Below the pieces are notes generated by a model that was given only the letters and a program-made list of their open reading frames with translations, was not told where the DNA came from and searched no databases. Positions 12,209-23,000 of a DNA stretch of 64,000 nucleotides are shown here, piece after piece. This DNA comes from Pterois miles (taxonomy: Eukaryota; Chordata; Actinopteri; Perciformes; Scorpaenidae), in the NCBI GenBank assembly GCA_947000775.1, contig CAMQGK010000011.1, positions 52,501-116,500 of the forward strand, in the 5' to 3' direction. Each line of letters begins with the position of its first letter. The first letter of the stretch is position 1. The translations under genes and the position numbers were made by a program.

Positions 12209-12497
12209 TACAATAAAATAAATAAATTAGTATATACATAATAGAAAAAGTAAAGCCAGAAGTATGTCCTTTATATCAATAAATAAGTTTGTTGTGAATG
12301 TGACTGTGATTGTGGTTTACTGGGAGCAGTGCTGGTTGTGGAGTCTAACAGCTGCAGGCAGGAAGAACCTTCTGTAACGCTCCTTCGTACACTTAGGGTG
12401 TAGCAGCCTGTCACTGAAGGAGCTCTCCAGAGCTCTGATGGTGTCTCTCATGGGGTGGGAGTCCTTCTCCATCATGGATGAGGGACTCCCACCCCAT
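12209..12497 (-). mobile_element. Proximal part of the older minus-strand LINE with a fold-back 5' junction
   Basis: On the minus strand this encodes the RT C-terminus ([20 protein letters not shown] and LHNQHCSQ) and the start of the 3' UTR, which continues at 8729-8611. The 5'-truncated end carries a perfect 15-bp inverted repeat: ATGGGGTGGGAGTCC at 12450-12464 and its reverse complement at 12483-12497. Beyond it the minisatellite resumes. Confidence 0.8.
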
Positions 12498-12895
12498 ATA
12501 TAGCCGTATAGTATGGTGAAAAAAGTCACAATACGCTATGTCAGGAAAAAAACATTTTAGTATGTTGAAAAAAGTAATGATATAGTATGTCAAAAAAAAG
12601 ACAGTATACTATGTCGAAAAAAGTTATAATTTAGGATGTAGAAAAAAAGTCATACTATACTATGTCAAAAAAATGTCACAGTATACTATGTCAAAAAACG
12701 TTATTGTATAGTATGTCGAAAAAAGTCACAATACACTTTCAGAAAAACAGTGTAGTATGTCGAAAAAAAAGTAATGGCATAGGATGTAGAAAAAAAGTCA
12801 GTATACTATGTCAAAAAAAAGTCATGGTATAGTATGTTGAAAAAAAAAGGCATGGTACGTTAGGCTTAACCCTAACACCCTAACCCTAACCTACC
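12498..12895. repeat. 25-bp minisatellite resumed, ending in CCCTAA-like units
   Basis: Same AGTCATAGTATACTATGTC unit as 8130-8610. A longer block, ATAATTTAGGATGTAGAAAA, occurs both near 8298 and near 12626. Units of CCCTAAC follow at 12868-12890. Confidence 0.85.
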
Positions 12896-14289
12896 AGGTG
12901 ACTAAAAGTGATTTTTCCAGGGCAAGGCCATGCCTCTGAGTAACCAAGGGTTTGTATGGCAGCCCACACATACACAGGCAAACATTGCACCACCACCACT
13001 CATGTCAATCCACAAACAACATATAACACAACACAACCAACGCAATATACACACAACCCTTACCATAACCACACCATATGCTCTACCACTCACCCATCCA
13101 CCAGACCTAGACCTTCTCGTTAAATTCTGACTTTCATCCTCACAACGTTGTGACTTCATTTTTGTTCTGACTTTGTTCTCATTAAGCTATGACTTTATCC
13201 TTGTAATATATTACAGGTTTTTATTCCCTCAATGCAGCCCTAATCCGTCATGTGGAGGTTCGCCCAGTCAGAGTAAACTATAACCTGATCAGTTCAGTGT
13301 AATTCTAACACCAGAGAAAAAGCTACTGTATGTAGAGGTAGACAGTATAATAACCATAATACATGTGCAGCTCATTCCTTAACTCATCACACAATGACCA
13401 GCTGAGCCAACTCACTGCTGACACATGGACCTGCACACAGTAGTAAACGATGAACAATACCTGAGATAGCACAGCTGGACCACCTTCACATGGTAATACC
13501 AATCTGTGACATGACCATGAGAAAAACAACAGTTTGGCTGCTTCAGTGTTGTTAGTGCTAAAACCAAACCGAACCTCTGAGTCTAACAGTGAATGATTAA
13601 AACACTGGAGTGTTTTAATCTGTCTGATGACCTCATCCACTAGTACAGAAAGAAATAAAAACTGTTTGACTTACCGAAAGACAACCCACATGCTCTGCTG
13701 GTGCACTGTCAAACTGCTCAAGTCCAGGTTAATCTGTGTTAGTCAGTGTTAGTCCAGGTTACACCATGTCACTTAAACTCCACCGAACCACTCGCCTGTC
13801 TGTGCTCCGACGTCCTCCCTTTGTCTCCTGGTGGGCCCAGTACCCGCTACCCGTTGCCCGCTATGCTAAGTAAAATGGCTGCTAGCGCTAGCAGCTAACG
13901 TTAGCCTCTCCTCGCGGACAAAATTTCCCTCGTTGAAAGTCCGATTTTCCCTTTTATTCTCTCCGTACGTAGCTCTAGTAGTAGTAGTATAGTAGTAAAG
14001 ACGTTTGCCTGTCGTTATATTTAACTTACAGTTGAGGCTGTAGTGGTAGTTTAGTATAATTGTTTTTTAGTAACTCCAAACCTCCGCGCCTGCTAAGATG
14101 ATGCAATCTACTTACGGATGACGCAACCTGCTAACGGTGATCAGTGTTGCCAGATCTGACTGACAAAATCCTCCCATTTCAATAAAAACAGCCCAGATCT
14201 GCCAGAAAACCATGTACACGTTTAACATTACTTCAGCAATAAAATAAGATAAGAATGCAAAACTTCAAATCTGCATCAAATAACCACAG
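12896..14289. other. Unique sequence, including a CpG-containing stretch at about 13790-14110
   Basis: No coding exon recognised. The stretch 13790-14110 is richer in CpG than its surroundings and contains AAAATGGCTGC (YY1-like) and, on the minus strand, AATAAAAGGG. It could be a promoter or a decayed 5' exon, but no linked coding sequence is visible. Confidence 0.4.
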
Positions 14290-14342
<53 letters not shown>

Positions 14343-14364
14343 GTGTATAACTCGTGTGCTGTGG

Positions 14365-14422
<58 letters not shown>
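14290..14422. repeat. (AT)n tracts with the left arm of an AT-rich palindrome
   Basis: Two (AT)n runs flank the 19-bp arm CGTGTGCTGTGGCCTTATA (14353-14371). Its exact reverse complement lies at 14812-14830, so before the SINE inserted this was an AT-rich palindrome. Confidence 0.85.
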
Positions 14423-14425
<3 letters not shown>

Positions 14426-14811
14426 GCTGCACGGTGGTGTAGTGGTTAGCGCTGTCGCCTCACAGCAAGAGGGTCGCAGGTTCGATTCCAGCTTGCGGCT
14501 CTTCTATGTGGAGTTTGCATGTTCTCCCCGTGTAAGCGTGGGTTCTCTCCGGGTACTCCGGCTTCCTCCCACCGTCCAAAGACATGCTGTTTAGGTTAAT
14601 TGATCACTCTAAATTGCCCGTAGGTGTGGATGTGAGTGTGAATGGTTGTCTGTCTATATGTTGTCTGTCTCTATGTGCCCTGCGATGGACTGGCGACCTG
14701 TCCAGGGTGTACCCCGCCTTCGCCCAATGCCGGCTGGGATCGGCTCCAGCCCCCCGCGACCCCTAACGGGATAAGCGGTTGACGATGAATGAATGAATGA
14801 ATATATATATG
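14423..14811 (+). mobile_element. tRNA-derived SINE with an RTE-like 3' tail
   Basis: The head carries Pol III box A (TGGTGTAGTGG) and box B (GGTTCGATTCC) in tRNA-like spacing. The body contains GTGGAGTTTGCATGTTCTCC and CCTGTCCAGGGTGTACCCCG. The 3' end GGGATAAGCGGTTGACGATG plus GAAT repeats resembles the 3' end of the Rex3-like LINE at 698-3819. It is flanked by (AT)n, so a target duplication cannot be recognised. It is a mobile element and not a tRNA gene. Confidence 0.88.
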
Positions 14812-14830
14812 TATAAGGCCACAGCACACG

Positions 14831-15144
14831 GAGAGCAGTCAGACAACCAAATACACAAACTGCACAGAAGTGGATGGAAGCTCTTGGGCTTTATCGTATT
14901 TTATCCTTTTAACAAAATAAATGTAATGTTCTGATGCCCCTTGGAGAGGCTTTGCATATATTATTTATTTATTTCGTCATTTATATCATATGGTTTCTTA
15001 ATATTTAAAACATTTCAATTAAATTCAATGACAAATAAACATAACTCATGTCAATCAAATATTTCTCTGTAATATGATGAGTCAGTAATATAATACAGTG
15101 GACTCAATGAAGTTGACTGAATTATGGCCAAAAAATGACAGCTT
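14831..15144. other. AT-rich unique sequence
   Basis: Nothing recognised between the palindrome and LINE copy C. Confidence 0.6.
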
Positions 15145-18100
15145 GGTGGCCGCCTGTTACAGCAGCTCTTGCTCATTCTAGAGCTTTTCTCTTTAAAAAA
15201 CTTTTTAATCTTTTCTTTCAAGAGTCAGAACTATGTCCTTTAATTCTACCGTCTTTTCTGGCATTATGGAGACCAAAGCAGCAGTTTTGGTCGTAACTTT
15301 TATGCTACTTTTACGATGTTTACGACCGTGTGCGGGGACCCGACGAGCAGACCCATTGTTTACACCAGGGATCAGCTGTTGGCGCTCCGCAACACAGCGC
15401 TACTGCACCCAGAGGAAAGACCCGCTGTTCCCTCGGTTCCCCCGGAGATAAAGAGGAGAAGAAGGGGATGTCGGGCTGGAGCTCAGCGTCGCGCACGGAG
15501 GATGAAATACAAACCAGTCCTCCCGTCTGTTTTGATGGGGAATGTGAGATCTCTCCCCAACAATATGGACGAGCTGGCGGCGCTGACCCGACATCAGAGG
15601 GAATACCGGGAATGCAGCGTGATGGTGTTCACTGAGACGTGGCTGACGGCGGCGACCACGGACACGGTGACGGAGCTGGACGGGTGTAAGTTGGTGCGGG
15701 CGGACAGGACGAGAGAAAGCGGTAAGAGGAAAGGAGGAGGACTGGCGGTGTTTGTGAATGATAGATGGTGTAACCTTGGTCACATCACTGTTAAAGAGCA
15801 ACACTGCAGCAGAGACATCGAGCTGGTGGCCGTATTATTTACCGCGGGAATTTACACATGTTATTATGATGGCTGTGTATGTTCCCCCCTCTGCTAACGG
15901 TGACACAGCTTGTGATGTTGTCTATTCAGTCACTAGCAGGCTGCAGACACAGCACCCTCAGGCCCTCCTCCTGGTCTCTGGAGACTTTAATCATGTCTCT
16001 CTGTCCTCCACTCTACCAACTTTCACCCAGTATGTGTCATGCTGCACACGGGGCAGTAAAATACTGGACTTATTGTATGCCAACTGCAAGGGGAAGATCA
16101 GACCACAACCTGGTTCATCTCCAGTCTGTGTACAGACCCCTGGTACACAGAGAACCAGCCGTCTCCCGCACAGTGAGGACATGGTCCAAAGAAGCTGAGG
16201 AAGCTCTGCAGGACTGTTTCAGCACAACAGTGTGGGAGGAACTGTGGGACTCTCATGGGGAGGATATAGATGGATTGACGGGCTGCATCACGGACCACAT
16301 AAACTTCTGTGTGGAAAACACCGTACCAACCAGGACGGTAAGGTGTTTTTCCAACAACAAGCCGTGGATTAATCCTGATATAAAGGCCCTCCTTAAGGAG
16401 AAGAAGAGGGCCTTTAAATCAGGAAACAAGGAGGAGCTGAAGGCTGTTCAGAGGGAGCTAAGGAGGAAAATCAGGGAGGGGAAGAACAGATACAGGAGGA
16501 AGATGGAGGAACAGCTGCAGCAGAACAACATCAGTGGAGTCTGGAAAGGCCTAAAAACCATCTCAGGCCACGAGAAGCCAGACTCCACGACTGTGGGAGA
16601 CCTAAAGTGGGTGAATGATCTGAACTATTACTTTAACAGGTTCAATGAGTCACCCACCCCTCCCCCAGCCCAGTCCACCCTGCTGCAACCCCCTCCATCT
16701 GCCACTTCAAGACACTGCCCCCCCCCTCCTCCTCCTCCACCTTCAGCTCAACAAAAGCCCCCCCACTGACATCAACACCTCCATCGACACCTACGGCTTC
16801 AGCTCTACCCCCAGCAGATCCGTCCCATAGTCAACCCCCCTCTGCTCCACTACTCAGCTCTGCCCCCCCACCATCCCCCTCCACTGCCTCTGACACACAG
16901 CCCCCATGCCCCAGTTTGTCCTTCACAACACTTCAGGTGAAGAACCAGTTCAAGAGGATGAATGTAAGGAAGGCTATGGGTCCAGATGGCATCAGCTCCA
17001 GGCTTCTGAAGTCCTGCACAGACCAGCTGTGTGGGACTTTTGGCACATCTATTCAACCTGAGCCTGAAGCTGAGGAAGGTACCACAACTATGGAAGACAT
17101 CCTGTGTGGTAACTGTGCCCAAGACCCCACACCCCAAGGACCCCAGCAGCTTCAGGCCGGTGGCATTAACATCCCACCTGATGAAGGCCCTGGAGCGCCT
17201 GGTCCTCCAACATCTCCGCCCTGTGGTGAGTCCATCCATGGACCCACTACAGTTTGCTTATCAACCTGGCATTGGGGTGGATGATGCCGTCATCTTCCTG
17301 TTGGACCGAGCTCTATCTCACCTGGAGAAACCTGGGAGCACTGTGAGGATCATGTTCTTTGATTTCTCCAGTGCTTTCAACACCATCCAGCCGACACTTC
17401 TGAGGGACAAACTGGAGACTGCAGGGGTAGATCACCATCTTACATCCTGGGTACTGGACTACCTCACAAACCGCCCACAGTATGTGAGGACACAGGACTT
17501 CACTTCAGACATGGTGGTCTGCAGTGCGGGGGCCCCGCAGGGAACAGTTCTGGCTCCGTCACTCTTCACGCTCTACACTGCAGACTTCACTTACAATTCA
17601 CCAACCTGTCACCTGCAGAAGTTCTCTGACGACTCTGCTATCGTCGGCCTCGTCACTGATGGGGACGATGGGGAGTACAGAGAACTTTCCCAGGACTTCG
17701 TGGACTGGTGCCTGCAGAACCACCTCCAGATCAACGCGGGGAACACTCAAGAGCTGGTGGTGGATTTCCACAGGCAAACTCATCCCCCTCCAAAACCGGT
17801 GAACATCCAGGGATCAGACATTGAGATGGTGACATCTTATAAATACCTGGGTGTTCACCTGAACAATAAACTGGAGTGGACAACAAATTCCTCTGCACTC
17901 CATAAAAAAGGCCAGAGCAGACTGTATCTGCTCAGGAGACTGAGGTCTTTTGGAGTGCAGGGGACACTACTGAAAACATTTTATGACACCGTCGTGGCAT
18001 CAGCCATATTTTAGGGAGTGGTTTGCTGGGGCAGCAGCATCACAGCTGCAGACAGGAAGAGGCTGGATAAGATTATCAAAAGGGCCAGCTCTGTCCTGGG

Positions 18101-18624
18101 ATGCTCTCTGGACTCAGTGCAGGTGGTGGGAGAGAGGAGGATGATGGCTAAGCCATCATCCATAATGGAGAAGGACTCCCACCCCATGAGAGACACCATC
18201 AGAGCTCTGGAGAGCTCCTTCAGTGACAGGCTGCTACACCCTAAGTGTACGAAGGAGCGTTACAGAAGGTCCTTCCTGCCTGCAGCTGTTAGACTCCACA
18301 ACCAGCGCTGCTCCCAGTAGACCACATACACAGTCACATTCACAACAAACTCACTGGACATAAGTGCAATAAGGACTCATATGTGCAATTATATCATCTG
18401 CTCAAATTATAGGAACTGGACAATTATTTTTTGATATAATGGACATACTTCTGGCTTTACTTTTCTATTATGTATATACTAATATATTTTATTTGTATTA
18501 ATACTGTTTTTAAATCTATCCTTCTTGTCTTTTATTGCACTATCCACTTGCTGCTGTAATGTGTGTAATGTGTTCCCCACTGTGGGACCAATAAAGGAAT
18601 ATCTTATCTTATCTTATCTTATCT
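15145..18624 (+). mobile_element. LINE copy C, CR1/L2/Rex1-type
   Basis: Same family as A and B. It lacks the first bases of the leader and begins at GTGGCCGCCTGTTACAGCAG. It ends in AATAAAGGAATATC and TTATC repeats (18590-18624). No clear target duplication is seen. Confidence 0.85.
15316..18320 (+). pseudogene. LINE C endonuclease-reverse transcriptase, multiply frameshifted
   Basis: Fragments lie at 15316-15897 (N-terminal endonuclease), 15758-16198 and 15879-16769 (endonuclease C-terminus and linker), 17031-18014 (RT with KFSDDSAIV) and 18018-18320 (C-terminus). Lesions: a private 14-nt deletion between GCCGT repeats near 15834, the 32-nt endonuclease deletion near 16093 and the +1 shift near 17043 (both shared with copy A), and a private TAG at 18012-18014. 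Confidence 0.85.
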
Positions 18625-19446
18625 CATTGTTTTCACAATATGTTCTAAACTCAAATTTTGGGCAGAAACCAGCCCAATCTGGCAACACTGATGGTGACAT
18701 GTATGTGATGTAAATGTTTTGTTGTGATTTGATTGGTGTGAGGTCAAAGGTCTGGTGGCTTCCTTTACCCTATAGCGAGTGTGATATATTCCACAAATAG
18801 GAAGCGCCCGTAGTTGTTTGTTTTCAAGTCCAATCATGGATGGCAATTGGACAACGGTGGGGTATGGGCGTTGGCGCCACTGCGACCGCCAGCCAAGGGG
18901 AGACCGGGAGTACGGGGGTCCTATGGGCGAAAAAATAGAGCAGAAACCACCTGGATTTGTAGAAAGGGAGACTGGGACTGTACCATGTGGACTGCAGGAC
19001 AGAGGGGAAGACTGTGACTGTACCATGTGGACTAGGCAAACAATCAGCAGATACATGACATGCAAAACCAATCAGCAGGTAGGTGACAGGTAAACTAAAT
19101 AGCAGTTAAGTGACAAATGAACAATCAGCAGGTAAATAATCAACAGGTAAAGCAGGTTCTCAACATGGTGGTGGCTGAACTAGCGGCAACAGACACAGCA
19201 ACAGAGGTAACAGATGAATCATTCTAGTTTCTGGTATCATGTTCTACTAAGAACACAGAAATGTTGAGGCTCTCAAATTCTGATGTTATAAATGTCCAGT
19301 AGGGGTCACTACCATTTAGAAACTACTGGATCAGAACTTCCATATGTTGGTCAATTTGCATAATTAGCACTCATTAGCATAATCCCATCTGTGGAAAATT
19401 ATTCAGGAAAAGCTTGGCTGATTTGGACAATGTTGGAGTGGTTCAG
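18625..19446 (+). other. Unique region with a small unassigned open frame (18818-19093)
   Basis: The open frame contains MDGNWTTVGYGRWRH and a stretch rich in Arg and Gly. I do not recognise it. It might be a remnant of an ORF1-like or other repeat protein, or chance. No splice structure or promoter was seen. Confidence 0.25.
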
Positions 19447-19690
19447 TATGTTAAAAAAAAGTCATAGTATAGTATGTCAAAAAGTTATAGTATAGTATGT
19501 TAAAAAAAAGTCATTGTATAATATAAAATCATAACATAGTATGTTGAAAAGAGAGTATAAAGAGTATAACCACAACCAGCCAGCCTTATACTATGATGTT
19601 TTTATGCATACTATGACATTTATATATGTACTATGATATTTCTATAAATAGTATGATGTTTTAATACATACTATGACATTTTTATACATG
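19447..19690. repeat. Minisatellite of the ATAGTATACTATG type
   Basis: AAGTCATAGTATAGTATGTC units, then TACTATGACATTTTTATACA units. Related to the arrays at 8130 and 12498. Confidence 0.75.
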
Positions 19691-19771
19691 CTACTGCTAT
19701 CTTTGTAGTTGTTGTAGTTTTAGTTAATAAATAATACATAGGAACAGTGATGGTTGTTTTTAACATGAGAC

Positions 19772-19888
19772 TTTATTGAGAAGTGCTACATGTTGTGAGT
19801 GAAGTGAAGACCAAATCAGAGGATCGACTGGAGGGAAGTCGGGGGGGGGTCCAGCTGGATGGAGTTTACTGGCTGATGATTGGCTGTT
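19772..19888 (-). terminator. nme2-like 3' UTR with poly(A) signal
   Basis: On the minus strand AATAAA (19777-19772) lies about 115 nt after the stop codon at 19889, the right place for the cleavage/polyadenylation signal of a short 3' UTR. Confidence 0.7.
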
Positions 19889-20006
19889 TTACTCATACAG
19901 GAAGGCCTTGGTGCAGGGGGTGTAGGAGACAAACTCCTCGGCCTTGAACCACAGGTCGATCTCACGCTTGGCGTTCTCCAGGGTGTCGCTGCCGTGGATG
20001 ATATTC
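19889..20006 (-). CDS. nme2-like: nme2-like last coding exon (catalytic His, C-terminus)
   Basis: It starts after a CTAAG acceptor with the last base of a split Arg codon, then [20 protein letters not shown], ending AFLYE and TAA. It contains the catalytic histidine. Confidence 0.93.
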
Positions 20007-23000
20007 CTTAGAAAACAGAGGAAGAAGGTCAGTGATGATTTTGAGCGGCGCCTGAACGTGACCTGTATGTGTCATATTTTAATCAGCCACTTGAGTACTT
20101 TGTACTACTGCCTCAAATTACATTGTGTGAAGCAACGAATACAGCCTCACAATTCAGATTCCAATTAACTGGAAACAAAAGCTTATTTCTGGTCCATGTA
20201 AATTATAAACCACTGAATATAAAAACCACTAACTGCAATCGGTTGACAAATTGAGATGTAAAACAGGGATGTGATGGTGAGGATAATAAAAGTGCTTTTT
20301 ATCCCGAAAACAAAACAGCTCCTGTTTACTCTACAGGCAAATCATGTCCAGCCCACCAGGCGCTATGTCAGCTATACGTACAGACAAATCTCTCTCATAC
20401 CGTCATTGTGTCCTTAAATAACCGACAGCCTGAACTGTACCTGAACTGTACACATACTGCACTGCTAAGTTCACAGCTGTAACGTTTCTGATAACTTCTC
20501 TCTCATCTGCACATTCGCTGGTTGGAAACAGAGCATCCCGAATTTCCCTAAGGGGGTTAATAAAGGTTCATCTTATCCTATCTCATCAGAAAACATGAAC
20601 TTTATAGTAAACAGACACGTCTCTTCTTCACTCGCTTACATTACACAACCTACGCACTTCCTCAAAAATATACAAATCCCTGATGAGGCCCGGTGGCCTG
20701 CACTACACTAGTCCAAACCCTTGCATCCCAGGATAATAGAAAATGTGTTTGGGACACAGTAAACTCCCTATGGATGCATCCAGGAAATGCACGCTCAGTA
20801 TTCCCTGATGATACTGCATTGTGATCAACAAATCCATGTTGAAATCACAGTTAAGCTAGCTGTCGCATACATTTAGGATGACAAACTGATGTGAGGCTCT
20901 AGCGAGCTACAGTATCAAAGAAACGTTTCAGAGATGGAGAGTAAATGTGAAACATTTCTCTGATATTGTATGACTTAGTTAGCTTAGCTTGTTTCTTCCT
21001 CCATGCTACAGAAAATCAACAGCAGACAGAGCTGGGTCATGGTCACTCTGCCTCACTCCTCACTGCTAGGGGACTACTAGGAGCTAGCTAGCTAGCTAAT
21101 CACCCAGTCTCTGGACAAGCGGGCTAGTTCCAGAGACAGACATGCTAGCCAGATAGCTAGCATTAGCCATCTGTCTGCTCCTCCTGAAGTAGTCTCCAGT
21201 AGCGTAGGGGTCTGCTATTCTGGTCCCATTGGTTAATGTTAACTTTCTCCATGAACACTGGTGATCCTGGAGAATGAGTGACAGTACAGACTGAGAGAAA
21301 CTCGTGGCAGGTTGTACCTATGATGTTTTGTGCTCATACTCACCTGCCGATGTTGATGCACAGGTCTCCACGGATGCTGCCAGGCTTGGAGTCAGCGGGG
21401 TTGGTCTCACCCAGCATCATCCTGACCAGCTTCACAATGCTCTGACCCTCCCACACCTGCAAACACATCATCACAACTGAATCAGACTGAATCACACCTG
21501 TCATCTGGTCTACATAGATGATTAATACTGAAAATACTACTCTGTTTCTGGTCCGTCTATCTATGTAATGTTTATAGATCTTTACAAACAATTTCTTAAA
21601 GGGTTAAAAATCATCTGGTACAGTTGTGCTCAAAAGTTTACATATCCTGTCAGAATTTATGATTTCTTGGCCATTTTTTTAGAGAATATGAATGATAACA
21701 CAAAAACTTTTTTTTCCACTCATGGTTAGTGGTTGGGTGAAGCCATTTTCTATTCTTCTCTGGAGTTGCCCAAGGTGTGAGGTGCCAGGTGGGTGTGAGG
21801 ATACTCACGAATCCCCAGTTGAGTGCTGCTATGTTGGGGTTTACCCCAGTGGACGAGAGTGTTGCCTCCTTGTGCCTTTGGGTTGTGGGGTGAAAACTCT
21901 GACTGTTGTCTGTGTGTATGCACCGAACAGCAGCTCAGAGTATTTGACCTTCTTGGAGACCCTGAAAGGAGTCCTCTATGGGGCTCCAGCAGGGGACTCC
22001 ATTGTTCTGCTGGGGGACTTTAACGCGCACATGGGCAACTATAGAGGCACCTGGAGAGGCGTGACTGGGAGGAATAGCCTCCCTGATCTGAACCCGAGCA
22101 GTCGTTTGTTATTGGACTTCTGTGCTAGTCATGGGCTGTCCATAACAAATACCATGTTCGAACACAAGGATGCTCATAAGTGTACTTGGTACTAGAGCAC
22201 CCTAGGCCAAAGATTGATCATCGATTTTGTGATCGTATCATCTGATCTGAGGCCAAATGTTTTGGACACTTGGGTAAAGAGAGGGGCAGAGCTGTCAACT
22301 GATCACCATCTGGTGGTGAGTTGGATCAGAGGGTGGGGGAAGACTCTGGACAGACCTGGTAAACCCAAACAGGTAGTGCAGGTGAACTGAGAACATCTGG
22401 AGGAGGCCCCCATCCGAGACATCTTCAACTCACACCTCCAGTGGAGCTTTTCTGGCATCTCTGTGGAAGCAGGGGGCATTGAACCTGAGTGGGCAATGTT
22501 CAAAGCTTCCATTGCTGAAGCTGCAGTGGTGAGCTGTGGCCTGAGGGTCTTAGGTGCCTCAAGGGGCGGTAAACCTGAAACACCATGGTGGACACCGGTG
22601 GTCAGGGAAGCTGTCTGACTGAAGAAGGAGTCCTTCCGGGACATGTCGGGGGGGGGGGGGTAGTACATGTCCGGGACAGCTGCTGCCGTAAAGGAGGCAA
22701 AGCAGCGAGTGTGGGAGGAGTTCGGAGCAGCCATGGAGAAGGACTTTTGGTCGGCACCAAGGTGCTTCTGGAAAACTGTTAGGCACCTCAGGCGGGGGAA
22801 ACGGGGAACCATCCAAGCTGTGTACAGTAAGGATGGGACACTGTTGACCTCAACTGAGGAGGTAACCGGGCGGTGGAAGGAGTACTTTGAGGAACTCCTG
22901 AACCCGACTGATACGCCCTCTCTTGTAGAGGCAGAGCTGGAAGCTGATGGGGGATCATTGTTCCCTGAGGGAAGTCACCCAGAAATGCTGAAGGCTCTGG

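Noticed and set aside
8611..12497. Twin-primed inversion of one LINE insertion
   Set aside because: Both orientations have their own TTATC 3' tail and the minus-strand halves rejoin across copy B, so nesting of two insertions explains the structure better.
14423..14500. tRNA gene candidate
   Set aside because: The tRNA-like head with boxes A and B continues into a SINE body and tail. The same applies to the heads at 29793, 36950 and 55274.
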